Part shown: positions 44,566 to 54,780 of the stretch, one piece after another
Layout: each line of letters starts with the position of its first letter
Numbering within the stretch: position 1 is the stretch's first letter
NCBI RefSeq assembly: GCF_900110765.1
Contig: NZ_FOEO01000011.1
Location: 62,001 to 126,000 of the forward strand
Reading direction: 5' to 3'
DNA: 64,000 bases
Origin: Pseudomonas sp. NFACC02
GTDB lineage: Bacteria > Pseudomonadota > Gammaproteobacteria > Pseudomonadales > Pseudomonadaceae
Notes under the pieces: generated by a model
Databases searched by the model: none
What the model was told of the DNA's origin: nothing
Seen by the model: only the letters and a program-made list of their open reading frames with translations
Program-made: the position numbers and the translations under genes

Positions 44566-45441
44566 TTACGTCTTCGTCAACCCCTCTTCCAGGTGCGCGA
44601 GCGCTTCCTCGCTCTTGAGCACCAACACGTCGCTCTCCAGTGAATCCAGCACCACTTCGGCGGTATTGCCGATCAGTGCACCGGGAATACCCGTGCGCCC
44701 GACCGTGCCGATGACCGTGACGGCTGCTTTCAGATGGTGGGCGGTAAAAGGAATCAACACGTCCGCCGGCCCTTCGGCAATGTGGAAGTGGGCATCGTCG
44801 ATGTTGAATTCGGTCTGAAAGACCTGACATTGTTCGCGGTACCGTCCTTCCACACTCGACGACAACTGATAGACAGGATCGGCGGCCGACAGCAGGGGTG
44901 AAGGGTGGGCGGCGATCACGTGCAGGTCTATCCCCGTGATTTGAGCAAGCTGGTGGCCATGCTCGATGATGCTGTAGTGCAGGGCGCTGTGTTCGCCGTC
45001 GGGATTGCCTACATCCACAGCCGCCAGAACGGCCGAACCTTTCCAGGGGCGATCGGATTTAACCATCAGTACCGGGCAAGGGCAGTAGCGAAGCAGCTTC
45101 CAGTCGGCGGGCGTCAGCAGGGCGCGCTTTAGCGTACTGTCGGGAAAGTGCTGTTTGATGACCAGATCAGAGCCTTCTGCCTGTTGCACCTTGATGATGG
45201 TCTGATGAACGCTCTCATGCCATTCCTGTTGCGCCGTGACGTTGAAGTCGTCGGCCTGGAGGTCCTGTTTGAGGGTTGCGAGCAGCTCGGAATGGTCGAA
45301 CTTTTTGTCGCAAATCAACAGATGGAGGCTGGCCTCTGTCGCGTTGGCGATCAGACAGGCCCGTCGCATGGCCAGGCTTTCGACCGTGTCCGTTTCCGCG
45401 CTGGGTTCGATGATTACCAGAATCCTGCGAATCGATTGCAT
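44566..45441 (-). CDS. Universal stress protein with two tandem Usp domains (UspE-like)
   Basis: The product is 291 residues: two UspA folds in tandem (about 1-135 and 140-290). Domain 1 starts IRRILVIIEPSAETDTVESL. Domain 2 starts GSAVLAAVDVGNPDGEHSAL and ends with the nucleotide-loop-like VTVIGTVGRTGIPGALIGNT AEVVL segment (GxxG-S/N type). It is divergent from miaE. Tandem Usp proteins are linked to stress and anaerobic survival in Pseudomonas (family knowledge). Confidence 0.9.
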   Translation of the reverse strand: MQSIRRILVIIEPSAETDTVESLAMRRACLIANATEASLHLLICDKKFDHSELLATLKQDLQADDFNVTAQQEWHESVHQTIIKVQQAEGSDLVIKQHFPDSTLKRALLTPADWKLLRYCPCPVLMVKSDRPWKGSAVLAAVDVGNPDGEHSALHYSIIEHGHQLAQITGIDLHVIAAHPSPLLSAADPVYQLSSSVEGRYREQCQVFQTEFNIDDAHFHIAEGPADVLIPFTAHHLKAAVTVIGTVGRTGIPGALIGNTAEVVLDSLESDVLVLKSEEALAHLEEGLTKT

Positions 45442-45633
45442 GAGCTGATCTCCCTGGAGTGTTCCATGAAGTATCCGACCACCTGGGCGCCAGGCTGTTC
45501 GATGAGTTCACTATAGGTGCCGTCGTCGCCCGTTGCGTTGATCGCGGTCATGCTTTTTCCGGCCAGAGACACTGGTTCTGTGCCTCAGGGCCCGTATAAT
45601 GCTGCGCCTTGTCTTCCAGCCAGTTGTGAAACC

Positions 45634-46242
45634 ATGCAGATTTACCCGGACGTCAATGCTTTTCTGCTTTGCCCCACCCCTGACCGCTGGGTGCAGACCG
45701 CGTTGCAGAATCTGGATATTTTGCTGATCGACCACGCCAACAATGAAAAGAAGGCCGCCGGTGCGGCGTTTCAATTCATGTTTCAGTACAACGACAAATT
45801 CGATCTGCTGGCCAAGATGTCGCGTCTGGCGCGTGAAGAGCTGCGTCATTTCGAACAAGTGATCGGCATTATCAAGAAACGTGGCATCCCCATGGCCAAT
45901 ATCAGCTCGGCCCGTTATGCCGGTTCGTTGCGCAAACGGGTGCGCAACCACAACCCGTATCGCCTGACCGATGCGCTGGTGGTCGGCGCCATCGTCGAGG
46001 CGCGTTCGTGTGAACGGTTTGCGGCGCTGGTGCCGCACCTGGACGCTGACTTGTCGAAGTTCTATGCCAGCCTGCTCAAATCCGAAGCGCGGCACTTTCA
46101 GGACTACCTCAAACTCGCCTACCTCTATGGCGATGAGGCGGACGTCAACGCCAAGATCGAAGAAATCCGGCTCGCCGAGCGCGAGCTGATCGAAAGTCCT
46201 GACGAGGATTTCCGCTTTCACAGCGGCGTGCCTGCGCTGTAA
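45634..46242 (+). CDS. miaE: tRNA-(ms2io6A)-hydroxylase MiaE
   Basis: The 202-residue non-haem di-iron oxygenase hydroxylates ms2i6A37 in tRNA. The ferritin-like iron ligands are visible: IDHANNEKKAAG, LAREELRHFEQV (ExxH), VEARSCERFAAL and LLKSEARHFQDYL (ExxH). The ATG at 45634 (MQIYPDVNAFLL) fits the family; the upstream frame has no homology-like features. Expressed alone, divergent from the Usp gene. Confidence 0.94.
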   Translation: MQIYPDVNAFLLCPTPDRWVQTALQNLDILLIDHANNEKKAAGAAFQFMFQYNDKFDLLAKMSRLAREELRHFEQVIGIIKKRGIPMANISSARYAGSLRKRVRNHNPYRLTDALVVGAIVEARSCERFAALVPHLDADLSKFYASLLKSEARHFQDYLKLAYLYGDEADVNAKIEEIRLAERELIESPDEDFRFHSGVPAL

Positions 46243-46564
46243 CGCCTTTTTATCGCTTACACCCGTACCGCTAGACGCCGGCTCCTGCCCGCCCCGGAGT
46301 ATGTTGACGCCACAACACCTGTAGGAGCCGGCGGAGGTTACGACGGTTTGGGCCGCATTCGCCAGCAAGCTGGCTCCCACAGATCGCATCTTCCGCACGC
46401 CCCGTCGGCAAGCCTGACGCCCACGCCCTCCGTGCAAATACGCACTCGTTCAAATCTCCTGCCCTCCAGGCAGAAGCGCATTCGCGCAACACTCCCGCCA
46501 CCGATTCGGGCAACCACGCCGGTCAGGAACTCTGCATCCTAAAAATTGTTTCATTGTGTGTTAG
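46243..46564. other. Intergenic region after miaE with a partial REP pair
   Basis: Contains a REP pair at 46319-46382 and otherwise no recognisable gene. The right end leads into the marR operator region. Confidence 0.55.
46319..46382. repeat. REP pair, left arm diverged
   Basis: CCTGTAGGAGCCGGCGGAGG (46319-) faces ATTCGCCAGCAAGCTGGCTC ending CCACAG at 46382. The left arm has lost the GCTTGCTGGC part. Confidence 0.75.
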
Positions 46565-46606
46565 CTGCTTAGGCAGTAATATTCGAGGCATTCACTGCCT
46601 AGGCAG
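46565..46606. promoter_or_regulatory. Two palindromic operators upstream of marR
   Basis: CTGCTTAGGCAG (46565-46576) and CTGCCTAGGCAG (46595-46606, perfect) are identical except at one base and 30 bp apart centre to centre, about three helical turns. They lie 18-59 bp before the marR ATG, as expected for MarR autoregulation of the efflux operon. Confidence 0.75.
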
Positions 46607-46623
46607 ATAATTGGTGGCTATCA

Positions 46624-47097
46624 ATGGCGCATTTCACCCCCGAAAACTTTAACGACAGCTTTCTCGGCATGCTGCTTGGTCGAACCGAACAGCTGAAAAA
46701 CCGCATCCTCGAAAAACACCTGGAACCCCATGACGTCACCGCTCAGCAGTTCAAAGTGTTGGTGATCATTTCCAGATTCAATACCGATACCCCGGCCGAG
46801 CTGTGCCGTTCGCTGTCGCTGGACAGCGGTTCGATGACGCGCATGCTCGATCGTCTTGAGCAGAAGGATCTGTTGGTCCGCACGCGCTGCGCGTCGGATC
46901 GTCGTCAGGTTCGGCTGGTGCTGACGGAGTCGGGGCAAGCGCTTTCCGACCTGTTGCCCGAGGTCGGTGCTGCCGCGATGAACGAGATGGTCGGCGTGCT
47001 GGAGCACAGCGAACTGGTCACGCTGGAGAAAATCCTCACCAAGATTCTGGTGGCCTCGGCTGATCCCATCACACTCGCGCGGTTGGCAGGAAAATGA
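46624..47097 (+). CDS. MarR-family regulator of the efflux operon
   Basis: The 157-residue winged-helix protein contains DVTAQQFKVLVIISRFNTDT, the recognition region SLSLDSGSMTRMLDRLEQKD and the wing TRCASDRRQVRLVLTESG. The DxR pattern (SDRRQVRL) typical of MarR is present. It overlaps the OMF gene (ATGA) and is preceded by two palindromic operators. A locus of the same order in P. aeruginosa is PA5157-PA5160 (from memory). Confidence 0.92.
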   Translation: MAHFTPENFNDSFLGMLLGRTEQLKNRILEKHLEPHDVTAQQFKVLVIISRFNTDTPAELCRSLSLDSGSMTRMLDRLEQKDLLVRTRCASDRRQVRLVLTESGQALSDLLPEVGAAAMNEMVGVLEHSELVTLEKILTKILVASADPITLARLAGK

Positions 47098-48590
47098 ACA
47101 TTCAAGCCAGGCAGAGCTCGGCTCTGCGCACTTCACTAAGCCTGGTATTCGTCGCACTGGTCATGGCCGGTTGCGCGAATTCCAAGGGCCTGAGCACCGA
47201 AGGGGTCGGCATTGATGCCAACAGCCTTCAAGCCGGACACAGCCTGCGGGGCGTCAGCCTGTCGCCGGCTGCCTGGCCCAGGCGCGACTGGTGGACGAGC
47301 CTCGGCGATCCGCAACTCAACGGTTTGATCACCGAAGCGTTGCGCGACAGCCCGGACATGCAGATCGCAGCGGCCCGCACCCATCAGGCGACCGCTGCGG
47401 CGTATGGCGCCGATGCCGAGCGCATGCCGAGCGTCGACGCCAGTGCCAGCGTCAGCCGTTCGCGTCTGGCGCGCGATCAGGACCCACTCGGGCAAGGTGG
47501 CCGTTACAGCACGCTGCGCAGTCTGGGCGCCACCTTCGATTACACCTTTGATTTGTGGGGCGGCCAGCGAGCCGCCTGGGAAGCGGCGTTGGGGCAGGCT
47601 CGCGCCACCGAGATCGACCAGCGCGCCGCGCAGTTGACCCTGGCGGCCGACGTGGCCCGTGCTTACAGCGACCTCGGCCAAGCCTACGTCGTCCGCGATC
47701 TGGCCGCGGAAGACCTGAAACGCACCCGGCAACTGCTCGAACTGGGCGAACGTCGTTTCAAATCGGGGATCGACAGCGAGTATCAGTACCAACAGACCCA
47801 AAGTCTGGAAGCCAGCGCCCGGGAATCCCTGGCTGACGCTGACAAGCGCTTGCGCACCGCGAAGATTTCCCTTGCCGTGTTGATGGGTAAAGGCCCGGAT
47901 CGCGGTGAAGAGCTCGCTCGGCCCACGGCGCTGAAACCGGCGGTGGTGCAGTTGCCGTCAGTGGTGCCTGCCGAACTGCTCGGTCGTCGTCCCGATCTGG
48001 TGGCGGCCCGCTGGCGTGTGGAGGCGGCGAGCAAAAACATCGACGTCAGCAAAACGAATTTTTATCCGAACCTGAACCTCAGTGCGTCGGCGGGCGTTGA
48101 ATCCCTGCTCGGTGATGCGATGTTCGGTTCGGCCAGCCGTTTCTTCAATGTGGCGCCCACCGTGTCCCTGCCGATTTTCGATGGCGGTCGTCGTCGCGCC
48201 GATCTGGATGCGCGGGACGCCGATTACGACCTCGCGGTGGCGCAGTACAACAAGAGCCTGGTGCGTGCGTTAGGCGATGTGAGCGACAACATCGGTCAGC
48301 TGCGCTCGATCAGCAGCCAGATCGATGCGCGTCAGGAAGCGACCGACGTCATTCAGAAGTCCTACAACACCGTCGTTCAGCGTTATTCATCAGGCATCGG
48401 TAACTACCTGGATGTGCTGTCCGTCGAGCAACAACTGCTGCAATCGCAACGCCAACTGGCTGATCTCAACGCGGAACGAATCGATCTTTCGATCCAGTTG
48501 ATGCAGGCCCTGGGGGGAGGCTTCGAAGAAAGCACACCTGGCGAAAACGCCGCCCCGGCTGTCCCGTCAACTGCGTCGCTGAACCCTTAA
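47094..48590 (+). CDS. Outer-membrane efflux channel, NodT/OprM family lipoprotein
   Basis: The 498-residue protein has a lipoprotein signal (LSLVFVALVMAGCANSKG) with lipobox MAGC (Cys27). It carries the TolC-fold double repeat: first half WWTSLGDPQLNGLITEALRD, second half ELLGRRPDLVAARWRVEAAS and NVAPTVSLPIFDGGRRRADL. It is the trench-side exit duct for the EmrAB-type pump encoded next. Start overlaps the marR stop by 4 bp. Confidence 0.93.
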   Translation: MNIQARQSSALRTSLSLVFVALVMAGCANSKGLSTEGVGIDANSLQAGHSLRGVSLSPAAWPRRDWWTSLGDPQLNGLITEALRDSPDMQIAAARTHQATAAAYGADAERMPSVDASASVSRSRLARDQDPLGQGGRYSTLRSLGATFDYTFDLWGGQRAAWEAALGQARATEIDQRAAQLTLAADVARAYSDLGQAYVVRDLAAEDLKRTRQLLELGERRFKSGIDSEYQYQQTQSLEASARESLADADKRLRTAKISLAVLMGKGPDRGEELARPTALKPAVVQLPSVVPAELLGRRPDLVAARWRVEAASKNIDVSKTNFYPNLNLSASAGVESLLGDAMFGSASRFFNVAPTVSLPIFDGGRRRADLDARDADYDLAVAQYNKSLVRALGDVSDNIGQLRSISSQIDARQEATDVIQKSYNTVVQRYSSGIGNYLDVLSVEQQLLQSQRQLADLNAERIDLSIQLMQALGGGFEESTPGENAAPAVPSTASLNP

Positions 48591-48600
48591 GGTAATCGTC

Positions 48601-49878
48601 ATGGCCACTGCCACTACCGAAAACAACGCTGCAAATGAACAAAAGTCCCCTGATGGCCAGCAAAAGGCAGGCCAGAGCCAGGCTTCCCAGGATCAGTCTG
48701 CCCCAGCGGGTCAGCCACAGAAAAACCCGCGTAAGCGCAAACTGCTGTTGATCGGTCTGGCGGCCATCGTGATCCTCGGCGGCCTGGGTGTCTGGGCCTG
48801 GTACGAAGTCTATGGCCGCTGGAACGAAAGCACTGACGATGCGTACGTCAATGGCAACGTGGTGGAAATCACCCCGCAAACGACGGGCACGGTCGTCAGC
48901 ATTGGTGCGGACGATGGCGATCTGGTCCGTGAAGGCCAGGTGCTGGTGCAGTTCGACCCCAACGATTCGCAAGTCGCGCTGCAGAGCGCCGAAGCGAATC
49001 TGGGGAAAGTCGTGCGTCAGGTGCGTGGTCTGTACAGCAACGTTGACGGCATCAAGGCGCAGTTGGCAGCCCAGCGCGCCGAAGTGAAAAAGGCGCAGGA
49101 CAACTACACCCGTCGTCGCAACTTGGCGGCGGGCGGGGCGATCTCCCAGGAAGAGCTGTCCCATGCCAAGGATGACTTGACCAGCGCGCAAAACGCGTTG
49201 GCGAACATCCAGCAGCAACTGGCGACCAGCACTGCACTGGTCGACGACACAGACGTTGCTTCGCACCCGGACGTCAAGGCGGCTGCCGCGCAATTGCGTC
49301 AGGCGTACTTGAGCAATGCGCGCAGCACGCTGATTGCGCCGGTGACCGGTTACGTGGCCAAGCGCACCGTGCAACTGGGTCAACGGGTGCAACCGGGGAC
49401 CGCGCTGATGGCGGTGATTCCGCTGGATCAGCTGTGGATCGACGCCAACTTCAAGGAAACCCAGCTGGGCAAGATGCGGATCGGCCAGCCGGTGGACATC
49501 GAAGCGGACCTGTATGGCAGTGACGTGAAGTACAGCGGCACCGTAGACAGTGTGGGGGCCGGTACGGGCAGCGCGTTTGCATTGTTGCCGGCGCAGAACG
49601 CGACGGGTAACTGGATCAAGATCGTGCAGCGGGTGCCGGTGCGGATTCACATCAACCCGGATGAACTGGCACAACATCCGCTGCGTATCGGCCTGTCGAC
49701 GGTGGTCGACGTCAACCTGCACGACCAGAGCGGTCCGGTCCTGGCGCAGCAGCCACCGAAGCAGGCGTCGTTCACCACCGACGTGTACGTCAAACAACTG
49801 GCTGACGCCGACAGCTTGATCAATCGTCTGATCCATGAAAACAGCGCCTCCGCCTCCGGCAATACCGCCCAGCGCTGA
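48601..49878 (+). CDS. EmrA-type membrane fusion (HlyD family) efflux subunit
   Basis: The 425-residue protein has a cytoplasmic Gln/Ser-rich tail (1-45), one TM (about 48-68: LLLIGLAAIVILGGLGVWAW) and a periplasmic adaptor. The adaptor has biotinyl-lipoyl halves (STDDAYVNGNVVEITPQTTG and LIAPVTGYVAKRTVQLGQRV) flanking an alpha-helical hairpin (about 150-230). It bridges EmrB and the OMF. ATG 10 bp after the OMF stop, with an AAGGTAATC ribosome site. Confidence 0.93.
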   Translation: MATATTENNAANEQKSPDGQQKAGQSQASQDQSAPAGQPQKNPRKRKLLLIGLAAIVILGGLGVWAWYEVYGRWNESTDDAYVNGNVVEITPQTTGTVVSIGADDGDLVREGQVLVQFDPNDSQVALQSAEANLGKVVRQVRGLYSNVDGIKAQLAAQRAEVKKAQDNYTRRRNLAAGGAISQEELSHAKDDLTSAQNALANIQQQLATSTALVDDTDVASHPDVKAAAAQLRQAYLSNARSTLIAPVTGYVAKRTVQLGQRVQPGTALMAVIPLDQLWIDANFKETQLGKMRIGQPVDIEADLYGSDVKYSGTVDSVGAGTGSAFALLPAQNATGNWIKIVQRVPVRIHINPDELAQHPLRIGLSTVVDVNLHDQSGPVLAQQPPKQASFTTDVYVKQLADADSLINRLIHENSASASGNTAQR

Positions 49879-49941
49879 TTCGCCGATCCATCCGCTCCGG
49901 CGTGACCGCCGGAGCCCTCTTCGAGTGTCAAAGGATTCGCG

Positions 49942-51474
49942 ATGAGTAACAACGCTCCCGCTTCTTTTACGCCGCCCAGTCTTTTGTTGACGACCATCGG
50001 TCTGTCGCTGGCGACGTTCATGCAAGTGCTCGACACCACCATTGCCAACGTGGCGCTGCCGACGATCTCCGGCAACCTGGGGGTCAGTTCCGAGCAAGGC
50101 ACCTGGGTCATCACCTCGTTTGCCGTGAGTAACGCGATCGCCTTGCCGTTGACGGGCTGGCTGAGCCGACGCTTTGGCGAGGTCAAGCTGTTTATCTGGG
50201 CCACGATCCTGTTCGTGATGGCGTCGTTCCTGTGTGGTATTTCCACCTCGATGCCGGAACTGGTGGGCTTCCGTGTCGTACAGGGCGTGGTGGCGGGGCC
50301 GCTGTACCCGATGACCCAGACGCTGCTGATTGCGGTGTATCCGCCAGCGAAAAGGGGGATGGCTCTGGCCTTGCTGGCGATGGTGACAGTCGTCGCGCCC
50401 ATTGCCGGGCCGATCCTGGGCGGCTGGATCACCGACAGTTACACCTGGCCGTGGATCTTCTTCATCAACGTGCCGATCGGGCTGTTCGCCGCGTTCGTGG
50501 TGCGTACGCAGATGGCGGCTCGCCCGGTGACCACCAGCCGTCAACCGATGGATTACGTGGGGCTCATCACCTTGATCATTGGTGTGGGTGCTCTGCAGAT
50601 CGTGCTCGATAAAGGCAATGACCTGGACTGGTTCTCCTCGAACTTCATCATCATCGGCACGGTGATCTCTGTGATCGGGCTGACGGCGTTCGTGATCTGG
50701 GAAATGACCGACGAGCACCCGGTGGTGAACCTGCGCCTGTTTGGTTTCCGAAACTTCAGGGTGGGCACGATCTGTCTGGTGATGGGGTATGCGGGGTTCT
50801 TCGGCATCAACCTGATCCTGCCTCAGTGGCTTCAGACGCAGATGGGGTACACGCCCACCTATGCCGGGCTTGCGGTGGCGCCGATCGGGGTTCTGCCGGT
50901 GTTGATGTCGCCGTTCGTGGGACGTTACGCCAACAAGTTCGATTTGCGCATATTGGCCGGTCTGGCGTTTCTCGGGATTGGCATGAGCTGTTTCATGCGC
51001 TCGAACTTCACCAGTCAGGTGGATTTCGAGCACATCGCGCTGGTGCAGTTGTTCATGGGCGCGGGCATTGCGCTGTTCTTCATGCCGACCCTGAGCATCC
51101 TGTTGTCGGACTTGCCGCCGTCACAGATTGCCGACGGTTCGGGCCTTGCCACCTTCCTGCGTAACCTGGGCGGCAGCTTCGCGGCCTCGTTGACGACCTG
51201 GATCTGGATTCGGCGGGCCAACATGCACCATGCCTACCTGAGTGAAAACGTGAACAACTACGAGTCGACGACCCGACAGGCGCTTGACACGCTGGGTGGG
51301 GCGAGCAATCAGGCGTATGCACAGCTTGACGGCATGATCACCAGTCAGGCCTACATGATGTCCACGGTGGACTATTTCTACATGATGGGCTGGGTCTTCT
51401 TAGCACTGATCCTGATCATCTGGATGGCCAAACCGCCGTTTGCAGCGAAGGCCGGGCCCGGGGCAGGGCATTGA
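49942..51474 (+). CDS. EmrB/QacA-type DHA2 MFS multidrug exporter
   Basis: The 510-residue protein has 14 predicted TM helices. The DHA2 signature of TM1 is MQVLDTTIANVALPTISGNL, with motif A-like GWLSRRFGEVKLF and motif C-like VTVVAPIAGPILGGWITD. It is the proton-driven inner-membrane pump of the tripartite system. ATG 63 bp after the EmrA stop; likely the same transcript. Confidence 0.93.
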   Translation: MSNNAPASFTPPSLLLTTIGLSLATFMQVLDTTIANVALPTISGNLGVSSEQGTWVITSFAVSNAIALPLTGWLSRRFGEVKLFIWATILFVMASFLCGISTSMPELVGFRVVQGVVAGPLYPMTQTLLIAVYPPAKRGMALALLAMVTVVAPIAGPILGGWITDSYTWPWIFFINVPIGLFAAFVVRTQMAARPVTTSRQPMDYVGLITLIIGVGALQIVLDKGNDLDWFSSNFIIIGTVISVIGLTAFVIWEMTDEHPVVNLRLFGFRNFRVGTICLVMGYAGFFGINLILPQWLQTQMGYTPTYAGLAVAPIGVLPVLMSPFVGRYANKFDLRILAGLAFLGIGMSCFMRSNFTSQVDFEHIALVQLFMGAGIALFFMPTLSILLSDLPPSQIADGSGLATFLRNLGGSFAASLTTWIWIRRANMHHAYLSENVNNYESTTRQALDTLGGASNQAYAQLDGMITSQAYMMSTVDYFYMMGWVFLALILIIWMAKPPFAAKAGPGAGH

Positions 51475-51500
51475 TAGGGTTCAGCTCTCACACGGAATAT

Positions 51501-51531
51501 GATTGTTCCCACGCGGAGCGTAGGGACGATC
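51501..51531. repeat. GATCGTTCCCACGC-family hairpin, short form
   Basis: GATTGTTCCCACGCGGAGCG pairs with GGGACGATC across one or two mismatches. It lies between the convergent emrB and lpxH genes and may serve as a shared terminator. Confidence 0.75.
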
Positions 51532-51540
51532 ATGTGTTTG

Positions 51541-52299
51541 TCAGTCGGGTGTATGCCCGATCGCCAGCGGCTTCTCGGGCACGAACCCGAAGGAGGTCAA
51601 CTGAAAGCCCTGTTCGTCGACTTGCAACGCCCAACCTTCGCGGTCCCAGTCTCCCAGCACGATCCGTTGAGCGGTCTGGTCGCCGATCTGCAGCTTGTGA
51701 ATGGCGGGGCGGTGGGTGTGGCCGTGGATCAGCGTCTTGACGCCGAACTCGGTCATGATGCGCGGGACTTCTTCGGGGGTTACATCAACGATGTCGTTGG
51801 CTTTCATGCGGGTCTGCGCGCGGCTTTCGCTGCGCAGCTTGCGCGCCAGCTTGTGCCGGGTGCTCAGCGGCAGGTGACGCAGAACCCATAAAGTCAGGGG
51901 ATTGCGCAGGTAGCGGCGCAGGCGCATGTAGGCTTCGTCGCGGGTGCACAGGCTGTCGCCGTGCATCAACAACACCGGCTCACCGTTGAATCGCACGACG
52001 CTCGGGTCGCTCAACAAGGTGCAGCCAGCGGCTTTGCAAAACGCCTTGCCGATCAGAAAATCGCGATTGCCATGCATCAGAAACACCTGCGTGCCGCTGT
52101 CGCTCAAGGCACGCAGGGCATCGCAGATCGAGCGCTGGAAGGGCGACATCGCATCATCGCCGATCCAGGCTTCGAAAAAATCCCCGAGGATATACAGCGA
52201 CTCGGCGCCACGGGCGCGGTCAGTCAGCAGATCCAGAAACGCCCGGGTAATGTCCGGACGTCCTTCTTCCAGATGCAGATCGGAGATCAGCAGTATCAC
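51541..52299 (-). CDS. lpxH: UDP-2,3-diacylglucosamine hydrolase LpxH
   Basis: The 252-residue calcineurin-like phosphoesterase of lipid A synthesis has motifs [47 protein letters not shown] and [12 protein letters not shown]. The start is GTG at 52299, overlapping the ppiB stop (GTGA), followed immediately by [10 protein letters not shown] as in other LpxH proteins. Translationally coupled to ppiB. Confidence 0.94.
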   Translation of the reverse strand: MILLISDLHLEEGRPDITRAFLDLLTDRARGAESLYILGDFFEAWIGDDAMSPFQRSICDALRALSDSGTQVFLMHGNRDFLIGKAFCKAAGCTLLSDPSVVRFNGEPVLLMHGDSLCTRDEAYMRLRRYLRNPLTLWVLRHLPLSTRHKLARKLRSESRAQTRMKANDIVDVTPEEVPRIMTEFGVKTLIHGHTHRPAIHKLQIGDQTAQRIVLGDWDREGWALQVDEQGFQLTSFGFVPEKPLAIGHTPD

Positions 52300-52799
52300 T
52301 CAACGATCTCTGCTTTCTCGATGATGACGTCATCAGCAGGAACGTCCTGGTGGCCAGCCTTGGACGTGGTGGCGACGGCCTTGATCTTGTCGACGACGTC
52401 CTGACCTTCGATCACCTCACCGAATACCGCGTAGCCCCAGCCCTGAACGGTCTTGGCGCTGTGGTTCAGGAAGCTGTTGTCAGCGACGTTGATGAAGAAC
52501 TGCGCGGAGGCCGAATGCGGCTCCATGGTACGGGCCATGGCCACCGAGTACTTCTTGTTCGGCAGGCCGTTGTCGGCTTCGTTCTGGATGCTTGGGCGCT
52601 TGTCTTTCTTCTCTTTCATGCCTGGCTCGAAACCGCCGCCCTGGATCATGAAGTTGCCGATAACGCGGTGGAACACGGTATTGGTGTAATGACCGGCGTT
52701 AACATACTCAACGAAGTTGGCGACCGTGATCGGCGCTTTTTCAGCGTTCAGTTGCAGGACGATGTCACCGTGGTTAGTGGTCAGTTTTACTTTGGACAT
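52296..52799 (-). CDS. ppiB: Peptidyl-prolyl cis-trans isomerase B, cytoplasmic cyclophilin
   Basis: The 167-residue cyclophilin-type PPIase has core motifs [20 protein letters not shown] (catalytic Arg in FHRV), [14 protein letters not shown] and [18 protein letters not shown]. There is no signal peptide. The ATG at 52799 ([12 protein letters not shown]) fits the family. Divergent from glnS and followed by lpxH with overlapping stop/start. Confidence 0.94.
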   Translation of the reverse strand: MSKVKLTTNHGDIVLQLNAEKAPITVANFVEYVNAGHYTNTVFHRVIGNFMIQGGGFEPGMKEKKDKRPSIQNEADNGLPNKKYSVAMARTMEPHSASAQFFINVADNSFLNHSAKTVQGWGYAVFGEVIEGQDVVDKIKAVATTSKAGHQDVPADDVIIEKAEIVE

Positions 52800-53070
52800 G
52801 TGCAAGTCGCTCTTTTGGAATTCGTGGTTGGACGTGTCGATCACGGCTTACAGCGTAAATAAGTGCCGACGATTTCACCCAGGCGCGCAGTTTACAGAGG
52901 CTAGTCGCTTAACGGGTAGTCGCTGTTTAGTGGCGACCCGAAATGACCGATGGTACATCTCGGCTGTTTTGTCATTGCACGCTGTCAGGGGCTTGACAGG
53001 TTCGGCTATGATAGGCGCTTTGATTTATTCGGCCTACCCTGGCCAAGACTGTCAGGTTTTCAAGGATCCT

Positions 53071-54771
53071 ATGAGCAAGCCCACTCAAGACGCTAATGCC
53101 AACACCAAGGCAGGCCCTGCAATTCCCACCAACTTCCTGCGCCCGATCGTGCAGGCGGACCTGGATTCGGGCAAGCACACCAAGATCGTGACCCGTTTTC
53201 CGCCGGAGCCGAACGGCTACCTGCACATCGGTCATGCCAAGTCGATCTGCGTCAACTTTGGTCTGGCTCAGGAGTTCGGCGGCGTCACGCACTTGCGTTT
53301 CGATGACACCAACCCGGCCAAGGAAGACCAGGAATACATCGACGCGATCGAAAGCGACGTCAAGTGGCTGGGCTTTCAGTGGGCCGGGGAAGTGCGCTAT
53401 GCCTCGCAGTATTTCGACCAGCTGCACGACTGGGCGGTCGAGCTGATCAAGGCAGGCAAGGCCTATGTCGACGACCTGACCCCGGAACAGGCCCGCGAAT
53501 ACCGCGGCACCCTGACCGAGCCTGGCAAGAACAGCCCCTTCCGTGATCGCAGCGTCGAGGAAAACCTGGACCTGTTCGCCCGCATGAAAGCCGGTGAGTT
53601 CGAAGACGGCGCCCGCGTGCTGCGCGCCAAGATCGACATGGCCTCGCCAAACATGAACCTGCGCGACCCGATTCTGTACCGCATCCGTCACGCCCATCAC
53701 CATCAGACCGGTGACAAGTGGTGCATCTACCCGATCTACGATTTCACCCACGGTCAGTCGGACGCTATCGAAGGCATCACGCACTCGATCTGCACCCTGG
53801 AGTTCGAAAGCCATCGCCCGCTGTACGAGTGGTTCCTCGATAACCTCCCGGTGCCGTGCAAGCCGCGCCAGTACGAGTTCTCGCGCCTGAACCTGAACTA
53901 CACCATCACCAGCAAGCGCAAGCTCAAGCAACTGGTCGATGAGAAGCACGTCAACGGCTGGGACGATCCGCGCATGTCGACCCTCTCGGGCTTCCGCCGT
54001 CGCGGCTACACCCCGGCGTCGATCCGTAACTTCTGCGAAATGATCGGCACCAACCGTTCCGACGGCGTGGTGGACTTCGGCATGCTCGAATTCAGCATCC
54101 GTCAGGACCTGGACCACAACGCCCCGCGCGCCATGTGCGTGCTGCGTCCGTTGAAAGTCGTCATCACCAATTACCCGGAAGACAAGGTCGATCACCTCGA
54201 ACTGCCACGTCATCCGCAGAAAGAAGAACTGGGCGTGCGCAAGCTGCCATTCTCCCGTGAAATCTACATCGATCGCGATGACTTCATGGAAGAACCGCCC
54301 AAGGGCTACAAGCGCCTGGAGCCCAACGGTGAAGTGCGTCTGCGTGGCAGTTACGTGATCCGCGCCGACGAAGCGATCAAGGACGCCGACGGCAACATCG
54401 TCGAGCTGCGTTGCTCCTATGATCCGGACACCCTGGGCAAGAACCCTGAGGGTCGCAAGGTCAAAGGCGTGATTCACTGGGTGCCAGCGGCTGAAAGCGT
54501 CGAGTGTGAAGTGCGTCTGTACGACCGTCTGTTCCGCTCCGCCAATCCTGAGAAAGCCGAAGATGGCGCCAGTTTCCTGGACAACATCAACCCCGACTCT
54601 CTCCAGGTGCTCACCGGTTGTCGTGCCGAGCCTTCGCTGGGCGACGCACAGCCGGAAGACCGTTTCCAGTTCGAGCGCGAAGGTTACTTCGTGGCTGACA
54701 TCAAGGACTCCAGACCTGGTCATCCGGTATTCAACCGTACCGTGACCCTGCGTGATTCCTGGGGTCAATAA
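53071..54771 (+). CDS. glnS: Glutaminyl-tRNA synthetase
   Basis: The 566-residue class I synthetase has the HIGH motif [20 protein letters not shown] (about 51-70) and the KMSKS-like [20 protein letters not shown]. The C-terminal anticodon-binding barrels end with [16 protein letters not shown]. The ATG at 53071 ([11 protein letters not shown]) is chosen as the family start with AAGGATCCT upstream. cysS follows by 9 bp, likely co-transcribed. Confidence 0.96.
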   Translation: MSKPTQDANANTKAGPAIPTNFLRPIVQADLDSGKHTKIVTRFPPEPNGYLHIGHAKSICVNFGLAQEFGGVTHLRFDDTNPAKEDQEYIDAIESDVKWLGFQWAGEVRYASQYFDQLHDWAVELIKAGKAYVDDLTPEQAREYRGTLTEPGKNSPFRDRSVEENLDLFARMKAGEFEDGARVLRAKIDMASPNMNLRDPILYRIRHAHHHQTGDKWCIYPIYDFTHGQSDAIEGITHSICTLEFESHRPLYEWFLDNLPVPCKPRQYEFSRLNLNYTITSKRKLKQLVDEKHVNGWDDPRMSTLSGFRRRGYTPASIRNFCEMIGTNRSDGVVDFGMLEFSIRQDLDHNAPRAMCVLRPLKVVITNYPEDKVDHLELPRHPQKEELGVRKLPFSREIYIDRDDFMEEPPKGYKRLEPNGEVRLRGSYVIRADEAIKDADGNIVELRCSYDPDTLGKNPEGRKVKGVIHWVPAAESVECEVRLYDRLFRSANPEKAEDGASFLDNINPDSLQVLTGCRAEPSLGDAQPEDRFQFEREGYFVADIKDSRPGHPVFNRTVTLRDSWGQ

Positions 54772-54780
54772 GGAATAGCC

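Noticed and set aside
48466..51033. A leftward 855-codon open frame across the emrA/emrB genes
   Set aside because: Antisense to the efflux genes; composition (very high His/Arg/Gln) is typical of a shadow frame.
52993..53012. TTGACA and TATGAT hexamers upstream of glnS as a sigma-70 promoter
   Set aside because: They are only 8 bases apart, far from the required 16-18, so they cannot form one promoter together.
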